This document shows positions 54,593 to 64,000 of a stretch of 64,000 nt of DNA, one piece after another; within the stretch, counting starts at the first letter, position 1, and each line of letters opens with the position of its first letter. The stretch is from Parasphingorhabdus sp. (lineage in GTDB: Bacteria > Pseudomonadota > Alphaproteobacteria > Sphingomonadales > Sphingomonadaceae), in the NCBI GenBank assembly GCA_030373505.1, contig JAUCYS010000011.1, forward strand, positions 44,214-108,213. Direction: 5' to 3'. The notes below the pieces were generated by a model that made no database searches, was not told the origin of the DNA, and saw nothing but the letters and a program-made list of their open reading frames with translations. The translations under genes and the position numbers were made by a program.

Positions 54593-54901
54593 ATGTCATT
54601 TGATTATGGGGCTCTGGATGCCGCTCTGACGGCCGCTGTGGGGGATGATCAACCCCTGATCGCGGAATTGCGCGCGGCCTTTCTGGAAAGCGCGAAACGG
54701 CAGGTCGACCTGCTCGGAAGAGCGCGCTGCGACGCCAATTGGGAATATGCCGCCTGGCGTCTCAAGGGACTGGCGGCGAGCTTTTCCGCTACCCGAATCC
54801 TGCAGCTGGCCGATGAGGCAGCCCGCTCCGCACCGGGCGATCCGGTGATCTTGCGCAAGCTGCAACGCGCGGTGTCGGCGGTAGAGGCGCACCGCGACTG
54901 A
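54593..54901 (+). CDS. HPt-like four-helix protein lacking the phospho-histidine
   Basis: 102 residues, all helical. Pattern LIAELRAAFLESAKRQVDLL then NWEYAAWRLKGLAASFSATRI aligns with HPt domains whose core is AHxLKGxAxxxGA. Here the histidine position is Trp (W55), while LKG is kept, so it should not accept phosphate. ATG at 54593; GTG at 54584 gives three extra residues. It is divergent from the coiled-coil gene and 120 bp upstream of the next gene. Confidence 0.65.
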   Translation: MSFDYGALDAALTAAVGDDQPLIAELRAAFLESAKRQVDLLGRARCDANWEYAAWRLKGLAASFSATRILQLADEAARSAPGDPVILRKLQRAVSAVEAHRD

Positions 54902-55021
54902 ACCACGGGTTCAGGCGTGCCCAGCGCGCCTTCATTGGCAGAATATCGCTTGGCTTGACCGGATGCGACCCTCTATGGATAGGACCAACATTCCTCTTCA
55001 TCGTTCGGGACCCCCATATTC

Positions 55022-56209
55022 GTGAAACTGGCACTGATTTCCCTGGCAAAAGACGATCTCGACGGCAACGGCCCGATTGCGCTGCTGCCGCTGTTTGCCG
55101 GTACGCTGCTCGATTTGCAGATTCAGGCGGCGCAACGGTTCGGCTGCGAGAAATATATCTTCCTCTGCCCGGTCACCCATGGCGCGCTGCTGCAGAAAAT
55201 CGATGCGATGAAGCAGCAGGGTCTGGACGCGGAATATGTCCGCAGCCCCAGCGATCTGGTGCAATATGCCAGCGAGCAGGATCATATCGTCTATATCGCC
55301 GACGGCATCGTGCCGAATGACGAAATTATCGGCCAGCTGAGCGGACCGCCGCAGGAACTGCTGTTCACGGTGCTGCAGGCCGAGGAATATCAGGAATTCG
55401 AACGGATCGATCTCAACCAGCGCTGGCTCGGGATCGTCTCGCTCAACGCCTCGCGGTTGGTCGCGATGATCGATATCCCGGACGAATGGGAGATTGGCTC
55501 GGCGCTGCTGAGAACTGCGGTGCAGGCCGATTGTCCGCGGTCGATCATCTCCGACCGCCGGATGGGTGCCGGCGCGATTGCGCATATCCAGAGCGAACTC
55601 AGCGCCGCGCAATTTACCCGGCGCAAGCTGAGAGATATGCCCGGCAAAAAGGACAATTTCCTCAACCGCTTTCTGCTGCGGCCGCTGGTCAAGCGGAGCC
55701 TGCCGATGCTGTGGACGAAAGAATCGGCCTCGCAATATCTTGGGATATTCATTCTGCTGGCCGGTTTGGCGGGTATCGGGACGGCTGTTTTCGGCTATTC
55801 TGTCGCCGCTCTCGGTCTGCTGTTGCTTGGCAGTATCGCGCAATTCACCCGGGTGTCGATGGCGCAATTTGCGCATGCCGCGACGGGCCGGGACTGGACC
55901 GGCCTTGCCCTGGACATATTTGCCGGAACGGCAGTGGCCATCCTGTTGGTCAAGACCTCCAGCGCCATGACCTTCGTGCCCAATCTGGTGATCTTCCTGG
56001 TACTGCTGGCGCATCTGCTGCTGTTGCGGAGCGGGCCGGGCGAACCCCGTCTTGCGCTGATAAGACCGGATTCGCGACTGATTCTCCTGATCCTGCTCTT
56101 GGCGACTATGTTCGGACCGATTAGCTATGGTATTTATGCTGCGTTGCTATATTCCGGCCTGACGCTTGTTCTGGACCGCTATTTTGCGCAAAATGCGCCA
56201 AAAAGCTGA
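55022..56209 (+). CDS. Putative NTP-transferase-like membrane protein
   Basis: 395 residues. The N-terminal half (1-200) reads like a nucleotidyltransferase-type Rossmann fold (MKLALISLAKDDLDGNGPIA, LCPVTHGALLQKIDAM, IVYIADGIVPNDEIIG). The C-terminal half has four to five membrane helices (about 240-390). It lacks the CDP-alcohol phosphatidyltransferase motif, so it is not a DIPP synthase-like fusion. GTG start at 55022. Function and substrate unknown. Confidence 0.6.
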   Translation: MKLALISLAKDDLDGNGPIALLPLFAGTLLDLQIQAAQRFGCEKYIFLCPVTHGALLQKIDAMKQQGLDAEYVRSPSDLVQYASEQDHIVYIADGIVPNDEIIGQLSGPPQELLFTVLQAEEYQEFERIDLNQRWLGIVSLNASRLVAMIDIPDEWEIGSALLRTAVQADCPRSIISDRRMGAGAIAHIQSELSAAQFTRRKLRDMPGKKDNFLNRFLLRPLVKRSLPMLWTKESASQYLGIFILLAGLAGIGTAVFGYSVAALGLLLLGSIAQFTRVSMAQFAHAATGRDWTGLALDIFAGTAVAILLVKTSSAMTFVPNLVIFLVLLAHLLLLRSGPGEPRLALIRPDSRLILLILLLATMFGPISYGIYAALLYSGLTLVLDRYFAQNAPKS

Positions 56210-56278
56210 TCGCTTGCGGATTATTGGCTAAAAATTCGACTTAGCGGCTTGTTAACCACATTAGGGTACGGCCTTGAT

Positions 56279-57340
56279 ATGGCAGAGCGAGTTTCTCCGA
56301 TGGACCGAACAAAGCAGAACGATATTATCCGGCGCGCGCGGGCGATGGCGGACAAGGCTTCCTTCGTGGCCGACGATTTTGCCCAGGCCCTTTTCCCCAG
56401 AACGGACGTTGTTTTCAACGACCGGATGCGGTCGCATGCCCTGCAATATCTGCGCCGGGCCGTCAGTCAGATCGCACAGCGGATCTGCCAGATTGCAACC
56501 CGCGACCTCGGGGTGACCCACCAGCTGCTGCTTTCGATAGCGGAGGAGGGCGGTGATCAGAGCTTTGCCTTGCTGCAGCCAAGCGGTCTGCTCAACAAGC
56601 CGGAGATCGTGCAGCATCTTCTGGTGAAGACCCAGCAAAACGAGCTGGCCGCGCGATTGCTGCAGAAAATTTCCCAAGAGGATCTTGAATCCACGCTGAC
56701 CCGGCATCTCGATCATGACGATCCTGCCGTGGCGCAGGCCGCGATGGGACTGCTGGTCGCGCAATCCAGAGCCACCGGTGCGGCAGGCGCAATAGAAGCC
56801 TGCCTTGCGGATCTGCCGCCGGAAATTGTCTATGCGATCGCCTGGCCGGCAACGGCGGCGCTGGTCCGTCTGTCCGGTTCCCCAGGTGTACGGTTGCAGC
56901 AGGCCGCCGAACGGTTGCTCGCTGAACATGACGAGAGCGCCGGCGTCGCGCGCAAGGCGGAGCGCCTGGCCCAATTGCTCGAACAGACCAGAACAGAAAC
57001 AAATCCGGTTCCTCACCCGATGAAGGACGGCCTTGCCCTGTTTGTCGCTCGGCTCGCCCGGCAATCCGGCCTGAGCAGCGACCAGATTGTCACCTTTACC
57101 GCCGAACCAGAGATGGCCCGGTTCATCATCGTGTTGTGCGCTGCCGATTATCCGGTCCAGGAAGCCCTTTCGATCTATGCGGCGCTCGACAGCGGCGACC
57201 ATATTCTCACCGCTGCGACTTATGGCGAGCTGGATCGGGACCGTTGTGTGGCCCTGGTCTCCGGCTGGGCGGCTCCGGATGCCTATCAGGATGCCGAGCG
57301 CACTCTTTCTCGTGATTATCTGAGCGAAGACCGTCGATGA
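56279..57340 (+). CDS. DUF2336-like alpha-helical protein
   Basis: 353 residues of HEAT-like helices: LLSIAEEGGDQSFALLQPSG, LTRHLDHDDPAVAQAAMGLL and LFVARLARQSGLSSDQIVTF. It resembles DUF2336 proteins of alphaproteobacteria, often found beside signalling genes; function unknown. No membrane segment. ATG at 56279; TTG at 56249 is an unlikely upstream start. Its stop overlaps the next gene's ATG (ATGA), so it is translated together with the kinase-like gene. Confidence 0.6.
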   Translation: MAERVSPMDRTKQNDIIRRARAMADKASFVADDFAQALFPRTDVVFNDRMRSHALQYLRRAVSQIAQRICQIATRDLGVTHQLLLSIAEEGGDQSFALLQPSGLLNKPEIVQHLLVKTQQNELAARLLQKISQEDLESTLTRHLDHDDPAVAQAAMGLLVAQSRATGAAGAIEACLADLPPEIVYAIAWPATAALVRLSGSPGVRLQQAAERLLAEHDESAGVARKAERLAQLLEQTRTETNPVPHPMKDGLALFVARLARQSGLSSDQIVTFTAEPEMARFIIVLCAADYPVQEALSIYAALDSGDHILTAATYGELDRDRCVALVSGWAAPDAYQDAERTLSRDYLSEDRR

Positions 57341-58725
57341 ACAACGCTCTCAAACTTGCAGAGCCGGTCCGCGGGCAGGTTGATGCCGATGGCTTGCTGC
57401 TGTCGGCGGATCCGCTGCTGATGCGGCTGCATTTGCGCTGCGGCGGCAAGGAAGGCGGGCCGCTCGCGGTACCCGAACTGGCGGCGCTGTGTCGGCTCAG
57501 CCGGCGGCTGAGGATGAACCTGTCCCGCCCGGTCCATGCATCGGACGATGACAGCCGCATCGAAATGTGGGTGGAAACACGGCTTGCTTCCGCGGAGCGG
57601 GATCAACCGTTGGCCCTTTCGATCATCGACTGGAAGGAATATTCGCACGACGAGAGTGACAAGGCCGATCCGGCTCGTGATCGTGACTTTGACCGGCTGG
57701 AGGGACGGGGCGCGATCCGGACCGACGCGGCGTTGCGGATCATCGCCAAGCAAATGCCAGGCAAGGCAGCCCGGAATTTTGGCGCCATTGGCCAGTCGCT
57801 GATCGATATTTATGACGTGATCCCGCCATCGGCGCACGCGAAACTGCTTGAGGCGGTGGCGGAGCGCCAACCGATCCGCAATCAGCGGATGCGTGAGAAA
57901 AGCGGAGCTCAGCGGCTGTTCGTGATGCAGGGCGAACCGCTGATCGACAAGGCTGGCCTGTTCGCCGGCTACCGCTTTGCGGCAGCACTGGATGATCCCG
58001 AGCCTCCGGTCCAAGATGCGCGGCAGGCGAGCGGAAAGCTGATCAGCGACAGCCTGTTCGGCATGCAGCTGGGTCCGGCCCTGCGCCAGCCGCTCGGCAA
58101 GATCATCGCCAATGCCGAAACGATCAGTACCAAATTGGAAGGCCCGCTGCGCGGCGACTATGCCAGCTATGCCAAGGACATTGCTTCCGCCGGCCGGCAT
58201 CTGCTCGACCTGGTCAATGATCTGTCCGATCTGGAGGCGATCGAGCGTCCCGACTTCACCGTAGCTGGCGATGATATCGATCTGGTTGATCTGGCGCATC
58301 GGGCCGCAGGCCTGCTTGCCGTAAAGGCAGCGGATCACCAGATCCGGCTGGAGCTGCCGGACAAGGAACAGAAAATGCCCGCCAGCGGCGAATTTCGCCG
58401 GTCGCTGCAAATTCTCGTGAACCTGATCGGCAACGCAATCCGCTATTCGCCGGACGGTTCGGTCATCAGCCTCAGCGTTTCCGCTGACCAGGGCTTTGCC
58501 CGGATTTCGGTCAGCGACCAGGGTTCTGGCATTGCCCAGGAAGACCAGGAGCGGATTTTCGAGAAATTCGAACGTCTCGGCCGGTCCGGCGATGGCGGCA
58601 CCGGCCTTGGCCTGTTCATCTCCCGCCGACTGGCGCGGGCGATGGGCGGCAGCCTGACCGTGGAGAGCGCGGCTGATCAGGGTTCGACCTTCACCCTGTC
58701 GCTGCCGGCCCGAAAAACCCCATAA
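57337..58725 (+). CDS. Sensor histidine kinase-like protein without the phospho-acceptor histidine
   Basis: 462 residues, cytoplasmic. N-terminal 230 residues of unknown fold (possible PAS), a dimerisation helix pair (about 235-300), then an intact HATPase domain (about 340-458: NLIGNAIRYSPDG, DQGSGIAQEDQERIFEKF, GGTGLGLFISRRLARAMGG). In the HisKA position where SHELRTPL is expected it reads GPALRQPL, so His is replaced by Pro247. It can probably bind ATP but cannot autophosphorylate there, like DivL-type pseudokinases. Overlaps the DUF2336-like gene by four bases. Confidence 0.78.
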   Translation: MNNALKLAEPVRGQVDADGLLLSADPLLMRLHLRCGGKEGGPLAVPELAALCRLSRRLRMNLSRPVHASDDDSRIEMWVETRLASAERDQPLALSIIDWKEYSHDESDKADPARDRDFDRLEGRGAIRTDAALRIIAKQMPGKAARNFGAIGQSLIDIYDVIPPSAHAKLLEAVAERQPIRNQRMREKSGAQRLFVMQGEPLIDKAGLFAGYRFAAALDDPEPPVQDARQASGKLISDSLFGMQLGPALRQPLGKIIANAETISTKLEGPLRGDYASYAKDIASAGRHLLDLVNDLSDLEAIERPDFTVAGDDIDLVDLAHRAAGLLAVKAADHQIRLELPDKEQKMPASGEFRRSLQILVNLIGNAIRYSPDGSVISLSVSADQGFARISVSDQGSGIAQEDQERIFEKFERLGRSGDGGTGLGLFISRRLARAMGGSLTVESAADQGSTFTLSLPARKTP

Positions 58726-58726
58726 A

Positions 58727-58752
58727 AAAGGGGAGCGCGATGGCTCCCCTTT
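58727..58752. terminator. Bidirectional terminator between the kinase-like gene and gltA
   Basis: AAAGGGGAGC (58727-58736) and GCTCCCCTTT (58743-58752) form a perfect 10-bp stem with a GCGATG loop. A-rich and T-rich flanks let it act as a Rho-independent terminator for both converging genes. Confidence 0.88.
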
Positions 58753-58771
58753 CTCTCAATATCGGTAGCTT

Positions 58772-60055
58772 CTAGCGCTTGTCGATCGGCACATAGTCGC
58801 GCTTGGTCGGGCCGGTATACAGCTGGCGCGGCCGGCCGATGCGCTGGCCCGGATCGGAAATCATCTCGTTCCACTGGGCGACCCAGCCGACGGTGCGGGC
58901 GAGGGCGAACAATACGGTGAACATCGAGGTCGGGAAACCGATCGCCGACAGGATGATGCCGGAATAGAAGTCGACGTTCGGGAACAGCTTCTTGTCGATG
59001 AAATAGGGGTCATTGAGCGCCATTTCCTCGAGCTGCAGCGCTACTTCGAATACCGGATCCTTGACCTTCAGAGTCTCGAACACTTCGCGAACCGTTTCCT
59101 GCATCACCGAGGCGCGCGGGTCATAATTCTTGTAGACGCGGTGTCCGAAGCCCATCAGGCGGAACGGATCGTCCTTGTCCTTGGCGCGCTTGATATATTC
59201 CGGAATGCGGTCGGGATGCCCGATTTCGTGCAGCATGTTGAGCGCCGCTTCATTGGCACCGCCATGCGCCGGACCCCAGAGGCAGGCAATGCCGGCTGCG
59301 ATACAGGCAAAGGGATTGGCACCGGAAGAACCGGCAAGCCGGACGGTGGATGTCGATGCATTCTGCTCATGGTCGGCATGGAGGATGAAAATCCGGTCCA
59401 TCGCCTTTTCGATCGCCGGGTTCACCTCATATTCCTCGGCCGGAACGCCAAAGGTCATGCGCAGGAAGTTGCCGGTATAGGACAGGTCATTGTCCGGATA
59501 GACGAACGGCTGACCGATCGAATATTTATAGGCCATGGCGGCAATCGTCGGCATCTTGGCAACCAGACGGTGGCTCGCGATCATCCGCTGGGCGGGATCG
59601 TTGATGTCGGTGCTGTCATGATAGAAAGCCGACAGCGCGCCGACCACGCCGCACATGATCGCCATCGGATGCGCGTCGCGGCGGAAGCCCTGGTAGAAGC
59701 CGCGCAGCTGTTCATGGACCATCGTGTGGCGCGTGATCGTATTGTTGAAATCGGAAAATTCATCCGCCGTCGGCAATTCGCCGCGCAGCAGCAGATGGGC
59801 GACTTCCATGAAGCTGCTGTTCTCGGCGAGCTGTTCAATCGGATAGCCGCGGTGCAGCAAGACGCCTTCGCTGCCGTCGATGAAGGTCAGCTCGGATTCG
59901 CAGCTGGCGGTCGAGGTGAAGCCGGGATCATAGGTGAACGCGCCGGTCTGGCCGTATAATTTGCGGATATCGACGACGTCCGGACCTTCGGTGCCCGTCA
60001 GAACAGGATATTCGTAATTTTCCCCATTGATGCTGAATTTTGCGTTATCGCCCAC
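58772..60055 (-). CDS. gltA: Citrate synthase
   Basis: 427 residues, type II hexameric form. Condenses acetyl-CoA and oxaloacetate. Seen: [33 protein letters not shown], the substrate His/Asp residues in [16 protein letters not shown] and the C-terminal [13 protein letters not shown]. Start GTG at 60055 with AAAGGA upstream. gltX lies 26 bp upstream on the same strand, so the two form an operon. Confidence 0.95.
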   Translation of the reverse strand: MGDNAKFSINGENYEYPVLTGTEGPDVVDIRKLYGQTGAFTYDPGFTSTASCESELTFIDGSEGVLLHRGYPIEQLAENSSFMEVAHLLLRGELPTADEFSDFNNTITRHTMVHEQLRGFYQGFRRDAHPMAIMCGVVGALSAFYHDSTDINDPAQRMIASHRLVAKMPTIAAMAYKYSIGQPFVYPDNDLSYTGNFLRMTFGVPAEEYEVNPAIEKAMDRIFILHADHEQNASTSTVRLAGSSGANPFACIAAGIACLWGPAHGGANEAALNMLHEIGHPDRIPEYIKRAKDKDDPFRLMGFGHRVYKNYDPRASVMQETVREVFETLKVKDPVFEVALQLEEMALNDPYFIDKKLFPNVDFYSGIILSAIGFPTSMFTVLFALARTVGWVAQWNEMISDPGQRIGRPRQLYTGPTKRDYVPIDKR

Positions 60056-60081
60056 GATATTGTCCTTTCTGCTCCTGATGC

Positions 60082-61524
60082 TCAGGTTTTTTCTATTTGA
60101 TCTGCAAGGCGTCCCAATGATTCCTCTTTGCCAAGAAGAATCAGGACGTCAAAAATTCCGGGTGAACTGGTGCTTCCTGTCAGTGCCGCGCGCATAGGTT
60201 GTGCGAGCTTTCCCAACCCCAATTCGGCAGACTCCGCGATCGCTTTTATGACTTCTTCCGTTGCCTCGAGCGTCCAGTCATCCAGATCGTTCAGGGCAAG
60301 GTGAATCGATTTAAGCAGTGTCCGTGCGTCATCGTCTAGCAGATTTTCTGCCCGTTCGTCGAGAACAAGTGGGCGTTTTTTAAAGAGAAAAAGACTGGAG
60401 TCGGCCAATTCGATCAGATTTTTGGCGCGGCTCTTCAAAACCGGCATTGCCTGGCCCAGCAATTGGCTGTCCGCATCCGACAGCGAACGGCCGAGATCCT
60501 TTTCGATCCAGGGCGTGGCCAGCTGTACCAGCGCCGCGTCATCGGCGTCGCGCATATAATGGCCGTTCAGATTCTGCAGCTTCTTGGTATCGAAACGCGA
60601 CGGCGACTTGCCGACGCCTTCCAGCGCAAACCATTGAATCGCCTGCTCGCGGGAGATGATCTCGTCATCGCCATGGCCCCAGCCGAGCCGCAGCAGATAG
60701 TTGAACATCGCATCCGGCAGGATACCCATATCGCGATAGGCATCCACGCCCAGCGCGCCGTGCCGCTTCGACAATTTGGCGCCGTCATTGCCGTGGATCA
60801 GCGGGATATGCGCATAGACCGGTTCGGCCCAGCCCATCGCCCGGATCAGCGCCAGCTGGCGGAAGGCATTGTTGAGATGATCGTCGCCGCGGATCAGATG
60901 GGTCACGCCCATGTCATGGTCATCGACCACCACCGCCAGCATATAGGTCGGCGAGCCGTCCGAACGCAGCAGGATGAAATCGTCGATCTCGCTGTTCTGG
61001 ACCGAGACATCGCCCTGGACCTTGTCAGCAATCGTCACCTTGCCGGCGGTTTCCGTTTTCAGGCGGATCGCATAAGGCGCGCCTTCGGGCGCCTCCGACG
61101 GATCGCGGTCGCGCCAGCGGCCGTCATAGCGCATCGGCTTCTTTTCGGCCCGTTGCTGCTCGCGCATCGCGGTCAGCTCTTCGGACGTGGCAAAACATTT
61201 ATAGGCATTGCCGGAAGCCAGCAGTTGATGCGCAACCTCGGCATGGCGGTCGGCGCGGGCGGACTGGAAGACCGGCTCGTCGTCCCAGTCGAGCCCAAGC
61301 CAGTCGAGCCCTTCAAGGATCGCGTCGATCGCTTCCTGGGTCGAGCGCGCCTTGTCGGTATCCTCGATCCTGAGCAAGGCCTTGCCGCCATGATGGCGAG
61401 CGAACAGCCAGTTGAACATCGCGGTGCGGGCACCACCGATATGGAGGAATCCGGTAGGCGAGGGGGCAAAGCGGGTGACCACCGCATTTGTCTGTTTCGG
61501 CTGTTCGGTGTCTTTTGAATTCAC
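60082..61524 (-). CDS. gltX: Glutamyl-tRNA synthetase
   Basis: 480 residues. Class I synthetase charging tRNA-Glu. Seen: [20 protein letters not shown] (HIGH motif variant), [31 protein letters not shown] and the KMSKS-type loop [15 protein letters not shown] at 61524, with AGGGA upstream, is preferred over the longer frame. It may be discriminating or non-discriminating; not decidable here. Precedes gltA in an operon and is divergent from comEC. Confidence 0.94.
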   Translation of the reverse strand: MNSKDTEQPKQTNAVVTRFAPSPTGFLHIGGARTAMFNWLFARHHGGKALLRIEDTDKARSTQEAIDAILEGLDWLGLDWDDEPVFQSARADRHAEVAHQLLASGNAYKCFATSEELTAMREQQRAEKKPMRYDGRWRDRDPSEAPEGAPYAIRLKTETAGKVTIADKVQGDVSVQNSEIDDFILLRSDGSPTYMLAVVVDDHDMGVTHLIRGDDHLNNAFRQLALIRAMGWAEPVYAHIPLIHGNDGAKLSKRHGALGVDAYRDMGILPDAMFNYLLRLGWGHGDDEIISREQAIQWFALEGVGKSPSRFDTKKLQNLNGHYMRDADDAALVQLATPWIEKDLGRSLSDADSQLLGQAMPVLKSRAKNLIELADSSLFLFKKRPLVLDERAENLLDDDARTLLKSIHLALNDLDDWTLEATEEVIKAIAESAELGLGKLAQPMRAALTGSTSSPGIFDVLILLGKEESLGRLADQIEKT

Positions 61525-61556
61525 GCTGGCTTTGTCCCTGTGATAGTTTTTTTGGA

Positions 61557-63794
61557 ATGCGGGATAGAGTGAGCCCGAAGAGCGCCAGAGGCACCGGTTT
61601 CGGACCAATTGCCGTCGCCCTTAGCATGCTGTTCGACCCGCGACAATTGCCTGAATACTGGCAAGATCGACAGCCGCTAGAAAAACTGGAAATCTGGCTT
61701 GAGCGGGAGCGGGACCAGCTCGCCTTGTGGGTGCCGGTGGCGCTGGGCTGCGGGATCGCGGCCTGGTTTCGTCTGGCCGATCCGGCCTGGTGGCTGGCCT
61801 TTGTCAGCCTGTGCGCTGCCGTGGCTCTGTTTGCGATCACCGCGGGACAGGAGCGGCGAGCGGGCAGGGCGCTGTTCTGCTTTGCCCTGCTGGCAGCGAT
61901 CGGCTGCGCGCTGATCTGGTACCGGTCGTGGAGCGTCGCGGCGCCGGTGCTGGAGCGGCCGGTGGTGACGACCTTCAATGCGGAGATTGAACATGTCGAG
62001 CCGTTGCTGGCGCGCAATATGGTGCGGCTGACGCTGCGCAGCGGCGTCCATCCGGAGGTCCCGCCCAGGGTGCGGGTCAATGTGCCGCTGGAAAAGGCGG
62101 ATGCGGATTTGCAGGACGGAGCGCTGATCCAGCTGCGGGCGCGGCTGATGCCGCCAGCGATGCCGGCGCTGCCCGGTGCCTATGACTTCGCCGAGCGCGC
62201 CTGGTTCCAGGGTCTGGGCGCGACCGGGCAGGCGCTGGGGGAGATCAGGGTCTTGCGCAAGGCCGATCCGGTCTTCGCACTGGCGCGCTATCGCCAGCGG
62301 CTTTCGGACCATGTCCGCTCGCAAATGCCGGGCGCTGCAGGAGCGATCGGGGCGACACTGGCGACGGGGGATCGCGGCGCGATCGCCGAAGCGGATGCCG
62401 AGGCGATGCGGCGCAGCGGGCTGGCGCATCTGCTGTCGATCAGCGGCCTGCATGTCACTGCGGTGGTCGGGGCGGTCTATCTGCTGGTGCTCCGGCTGCT
62501 CGCGCTGTCGCAGGTGCTGGCGCTGCGGTTCCGGCTGCCGGTCGTGGCGGCGGCCTGTGCGGCGCTGGCGGCGCTATCCTATACGCTGCTGACCGGGGCC
62601 GAGGTGCCGACGATCCGGGCGTGCGTGGCGGCGCTGCTGGTGCTGGTCGCGCTGATGATGGGGCGCAGCGCGATCACCCTGCGGATGGTGGCGGCGGGTG
62701 CGCTCTTCGTGCTGATATTCTGGCCCGAATCGCTGGTTGGGCCGAGCTTCCAGCTCAGCTTCGCGGCGGTCACCGCGATCATCGCGTTGCACGACCATCC
62801 GCGGATCAAGGCGAAATTCATGCTGCGCGAGGAACCCTGGCTGCGCCGGGCAGCGCGTTTCGTCCTGTCGCTGTTCATAACCGGACTGGTGGTGGAAATC
62901 GCGCTGATGCCGATCGCGCTCTATCATTTTCACAAGGCCGGGCTTTACGGCGCGCTGGCCAATATCATCGCGATCCCGCTGACGACATTTCTGATCATGC
63001 CGCTGGAAGCGCTGGCGCTGTTGCTCGACGGCGTCGGTTTGGGCGCGCCGGTCTGGTGGCTGTGCGAGCAGGCGCTGGCCGGGCTGATCGGGCTGGCGCA
63101 TTTTGTCGCGAGCCGCCCCGGCGCGGTGACGATGTTGCCGACCATGCCGGTGCCGGTCTTTGCTCTGCTGTTGCTCGGCGGGCTTTGGCTCTGCCTGTGG
63201 CGGGAGCGCTGGCGAGCGCTCGGGCTGGTGCCGGTGCTGGCCGGCCTGTTGATGGTGGTCGCGACCCGCGCGCCCGATCTCTATATCACCGGCGATGGCC
63301 GCCATGTTGCGATCCGCGACGAGCGGGGGCAGCTGGCGATGCTGCGCAGCCGCGGCGGGGATTTCATTCGCGACATGATTCGGGAAAATGCCGGGGTCGA
63401 GGGGGAGCTGGAGGCGCTGGATGCAAGGCCCGATGCCAGCTGCAATGCGGATTCCTGTGTGGTCAGCCTGCGCCGCGGCAAGCGGGACTGGCGGATATTG
63501 GCGACCCGCAGCCGCCACCATATCCCGGTCCTGGCTTTGGCCGCGGCCTGTCGCCGGGCGGATATTGTGGTCAGCGAACGCTGGTTGCCGCAAGCCTGCC
63601 GGCCGCGCTGGCTGAAGATCGACCGCGCGCTGCTGTCGCAGGTCGGCGGCATGACCATCGATCTGGAAAATCAGCGTATAGCCACCGCGCGAGACCGGAC
63701 CGGCGATCATCAATGGGCCCGTTATCGACTGGGGACAGGCGGCGTCGGTCCGCCCCGTCGTGATGACAGGAATGTCGCTAGCAGGCTTGAATAG
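61557..63794 (+). CDS. comEC: ComEC/Rec2-family DNA uptake channel protein
   Basis: 745 residues from ATG 61557. Inner-membrane channel for single-stranded DNA entry. Seen: N-terminal membrane helices and an OB-like periplasmic part (about 100-230), then the competence domain with [24 protein letters not shown] signature (reads [20 protein letters not shown]), [12 protein letters not shown] and many helices. The C terminus ([13 protein letters not shown]) shows no HxHxDH, so the metallo-beta-lactamase nuclease motif is absent. Divergent from gltX with 32 bp between starts. Confidence 0.9.
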   Translation: MRDRVSPKSARGTGFGPIAVALSMLFDPRQLPEYWQDRQPLEKLEIWLERERDQLALWVPVALGCGIAAWFRLADPAWWLAFVSLCAAVALFAITAGQERRAGRALFCFALLAAIGCALIWYRSWSVAAPVLERPVVTTFNAEIEHVEPLLARNMVRLTLRSGVHPEVPPRVRVNVPLEKADADLQDGALIQLRARLMPPAMPALPGAYDFAERAWFQGLGATGQALGEIRVLRKADPVFALARYRQRLSDHVRSQMPGAAGAIGATLATGDRGAIAEADAEAMRRSGLAHLLSISGLHVTAVVGAVYLLVLRLLALSQVLALRFRLPVVAAACAALAALSYTLLTGAEVPTIRACVAALLVLVALMMGRSAITLRMVAAGALFVLIFWPESLVGPSFQLSFAAVTAIIALHDHPRIKAKFMLREEPWLRRAARFVLSLFITGLVVEIALMPIALYHFHKAGLYGALANIIAIPLTTFLIMPLEALALLLDGVGLGAPVWWLCEQALAGLIGLAHFVASRPGAVTMLPTMPVPVFALLLLGGLWLCLWRERWRALGLVPVLAGLLMVVATRAPDLYITGDGRHVAIRDERGQLAMLRSRGGDFIRDMIRENAGVEGELEALDARPDASCNADSCVVSLRRGKRDWRILATRSRHHIPVLALAAACRRADIVVSERWLPQACRPRWLKIDRALLSQVGGMTIDLENQRIATARDRTGDHQWARYRLGTGGVGPPRRDDRNVASRLE

Positions 63795-63828
63795 CGAACA
63801 GACGAATGAGGAGCAGACCCGTCTCCCC

Positions 63829-64000
63829 AGGCCCTTCTCCCGTGAGGGAGAAGGATGCGAAGACTTGGCAATTTATTGCCTAGTCGCAGCTGGATGAGGG
63901 TGTTCTGCCGCTAGAGAGGCGTGCCCAACTATCGTCTGAACACCCTCATCCAACGCCGCCTAATCGCTAAAGCGATAAGGCTCTGTATCCTTCTCCCTCA
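63829..64000. repeat. Large palindromic element at the right window edge (family F, incomplete)
   Basis: Three nested pairings are visible: CCTTCTCCC/GGGAGAAGG near 63832, GGATGAGGGTGTTC (about 63891-63904) with GAACACCCTCATCC (about 63938-63952), and an outer GGGAGAAGGAT with ATCCTTCTCCC at the window end. No coding frame. It continues past 64000. Confidence 0.75.

Noticed and set aside
55022..56209. Bifunctional inositol-phosphate cytidylyltransferase/phosphatidyltransferase
   Set aside because: The membrane half lacks the conserved DG-AR-G-D-D motif of CDP-alcohol phosphatidyltransferases.

Overview
The window looks like a chromosomal segment of an alphaproteobacterium of the Sphingomonadales, probably near Sphingopyxis, Sphingorhabdus or Parasphingorhabdus. 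This rests on a GC content around 60 %, the zapA / 6S RNA / 5-formyl-THF cyclo-ligase order, a nuoA-N operon followed by birA, coaX, RNase J and a DUF1467 gene, DUF2842, a class I aldolase with tkt-gap-pgk, and short intergenic palindromic repeats. The taxon is an inference. No rRNA, CRISPR array, transposase or prophage was seen.

Layout. 0-5.7 kb: a DSF-type signalling locus, with an RpfF-like synthase convergent with an RpfC-like hybrid kinase and a REC-PAS-GGDEF-EAL regulator in place of the usual HD-GYP RpfG. 6-11 kb: tRNA-Pro, thymidylate synthase, and a branched-chain 2-oxoacid dehydrogenase operon (E1 alpha, E1 beta, E2). 11-14 kb: a small accessory region with a proline/threonine-linker lipoprotein, a MAPEG protein, an HD-domain protein and a divergent TetR regulator. 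14.2-22.2 kb: four exported proteins in one minus-strand operon, three small DUF11-like proteins and a 1714-residue protein ending in a probable outer-membrane barrel. 22.5-24.2 kb: tRNA-Asp, DUF2842, fthC, 6S RNA, zapA and a tiny coiled-coil gene. 24.4-31 kb: tkt, gap, pgk, class I fba, an O-methyltransferase and thiE. 31.3-32.8 kb: efp and suhB. 32.9-48.7 kb: the 14-gene complex I operon, plus a 30-codon membrane microprotein between nuoE and nuoF. 48.7-52.2 kb: birA, coaX, rnj and DUF1467. 52.2-58.7 kb: poorly characterised polarity- or signalling-like genes (a two-TM giant coiled coil, an HPt-like protein without histidine, an NTP-transferase-like membrane protein, a DUF2336-like protein and a kinase-like protein without its phospho-acceptor histidine). 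58.7-63.8 kb: gltX-gltA on the minus strand and divergent comEC. The last 170 bp hold another palindromic repeat.

How the parts work together. Most of the window is core energy and carbon metabolism: glycolysis/pentose phosphate, citrate synthase, branched-chain acid oxidation and respiratory complex I. Complex I is read as one long transcript whose gaps are filled by at least four families of palindromic repeats. Several repeat copies end in a Shine-Dalgarno-like sequence placed just before the next start codon. The points most worth following up are the DSF locus wired to a GGDEF-EAL output, the repeats supplying ribosome-binding sites within the nuo operon, the nuoE-nuoF microprotein, the DUF11/barrel operon, and the 52-59 kb cluster in which two phosphorelay-like proteins both lack the key histidine.
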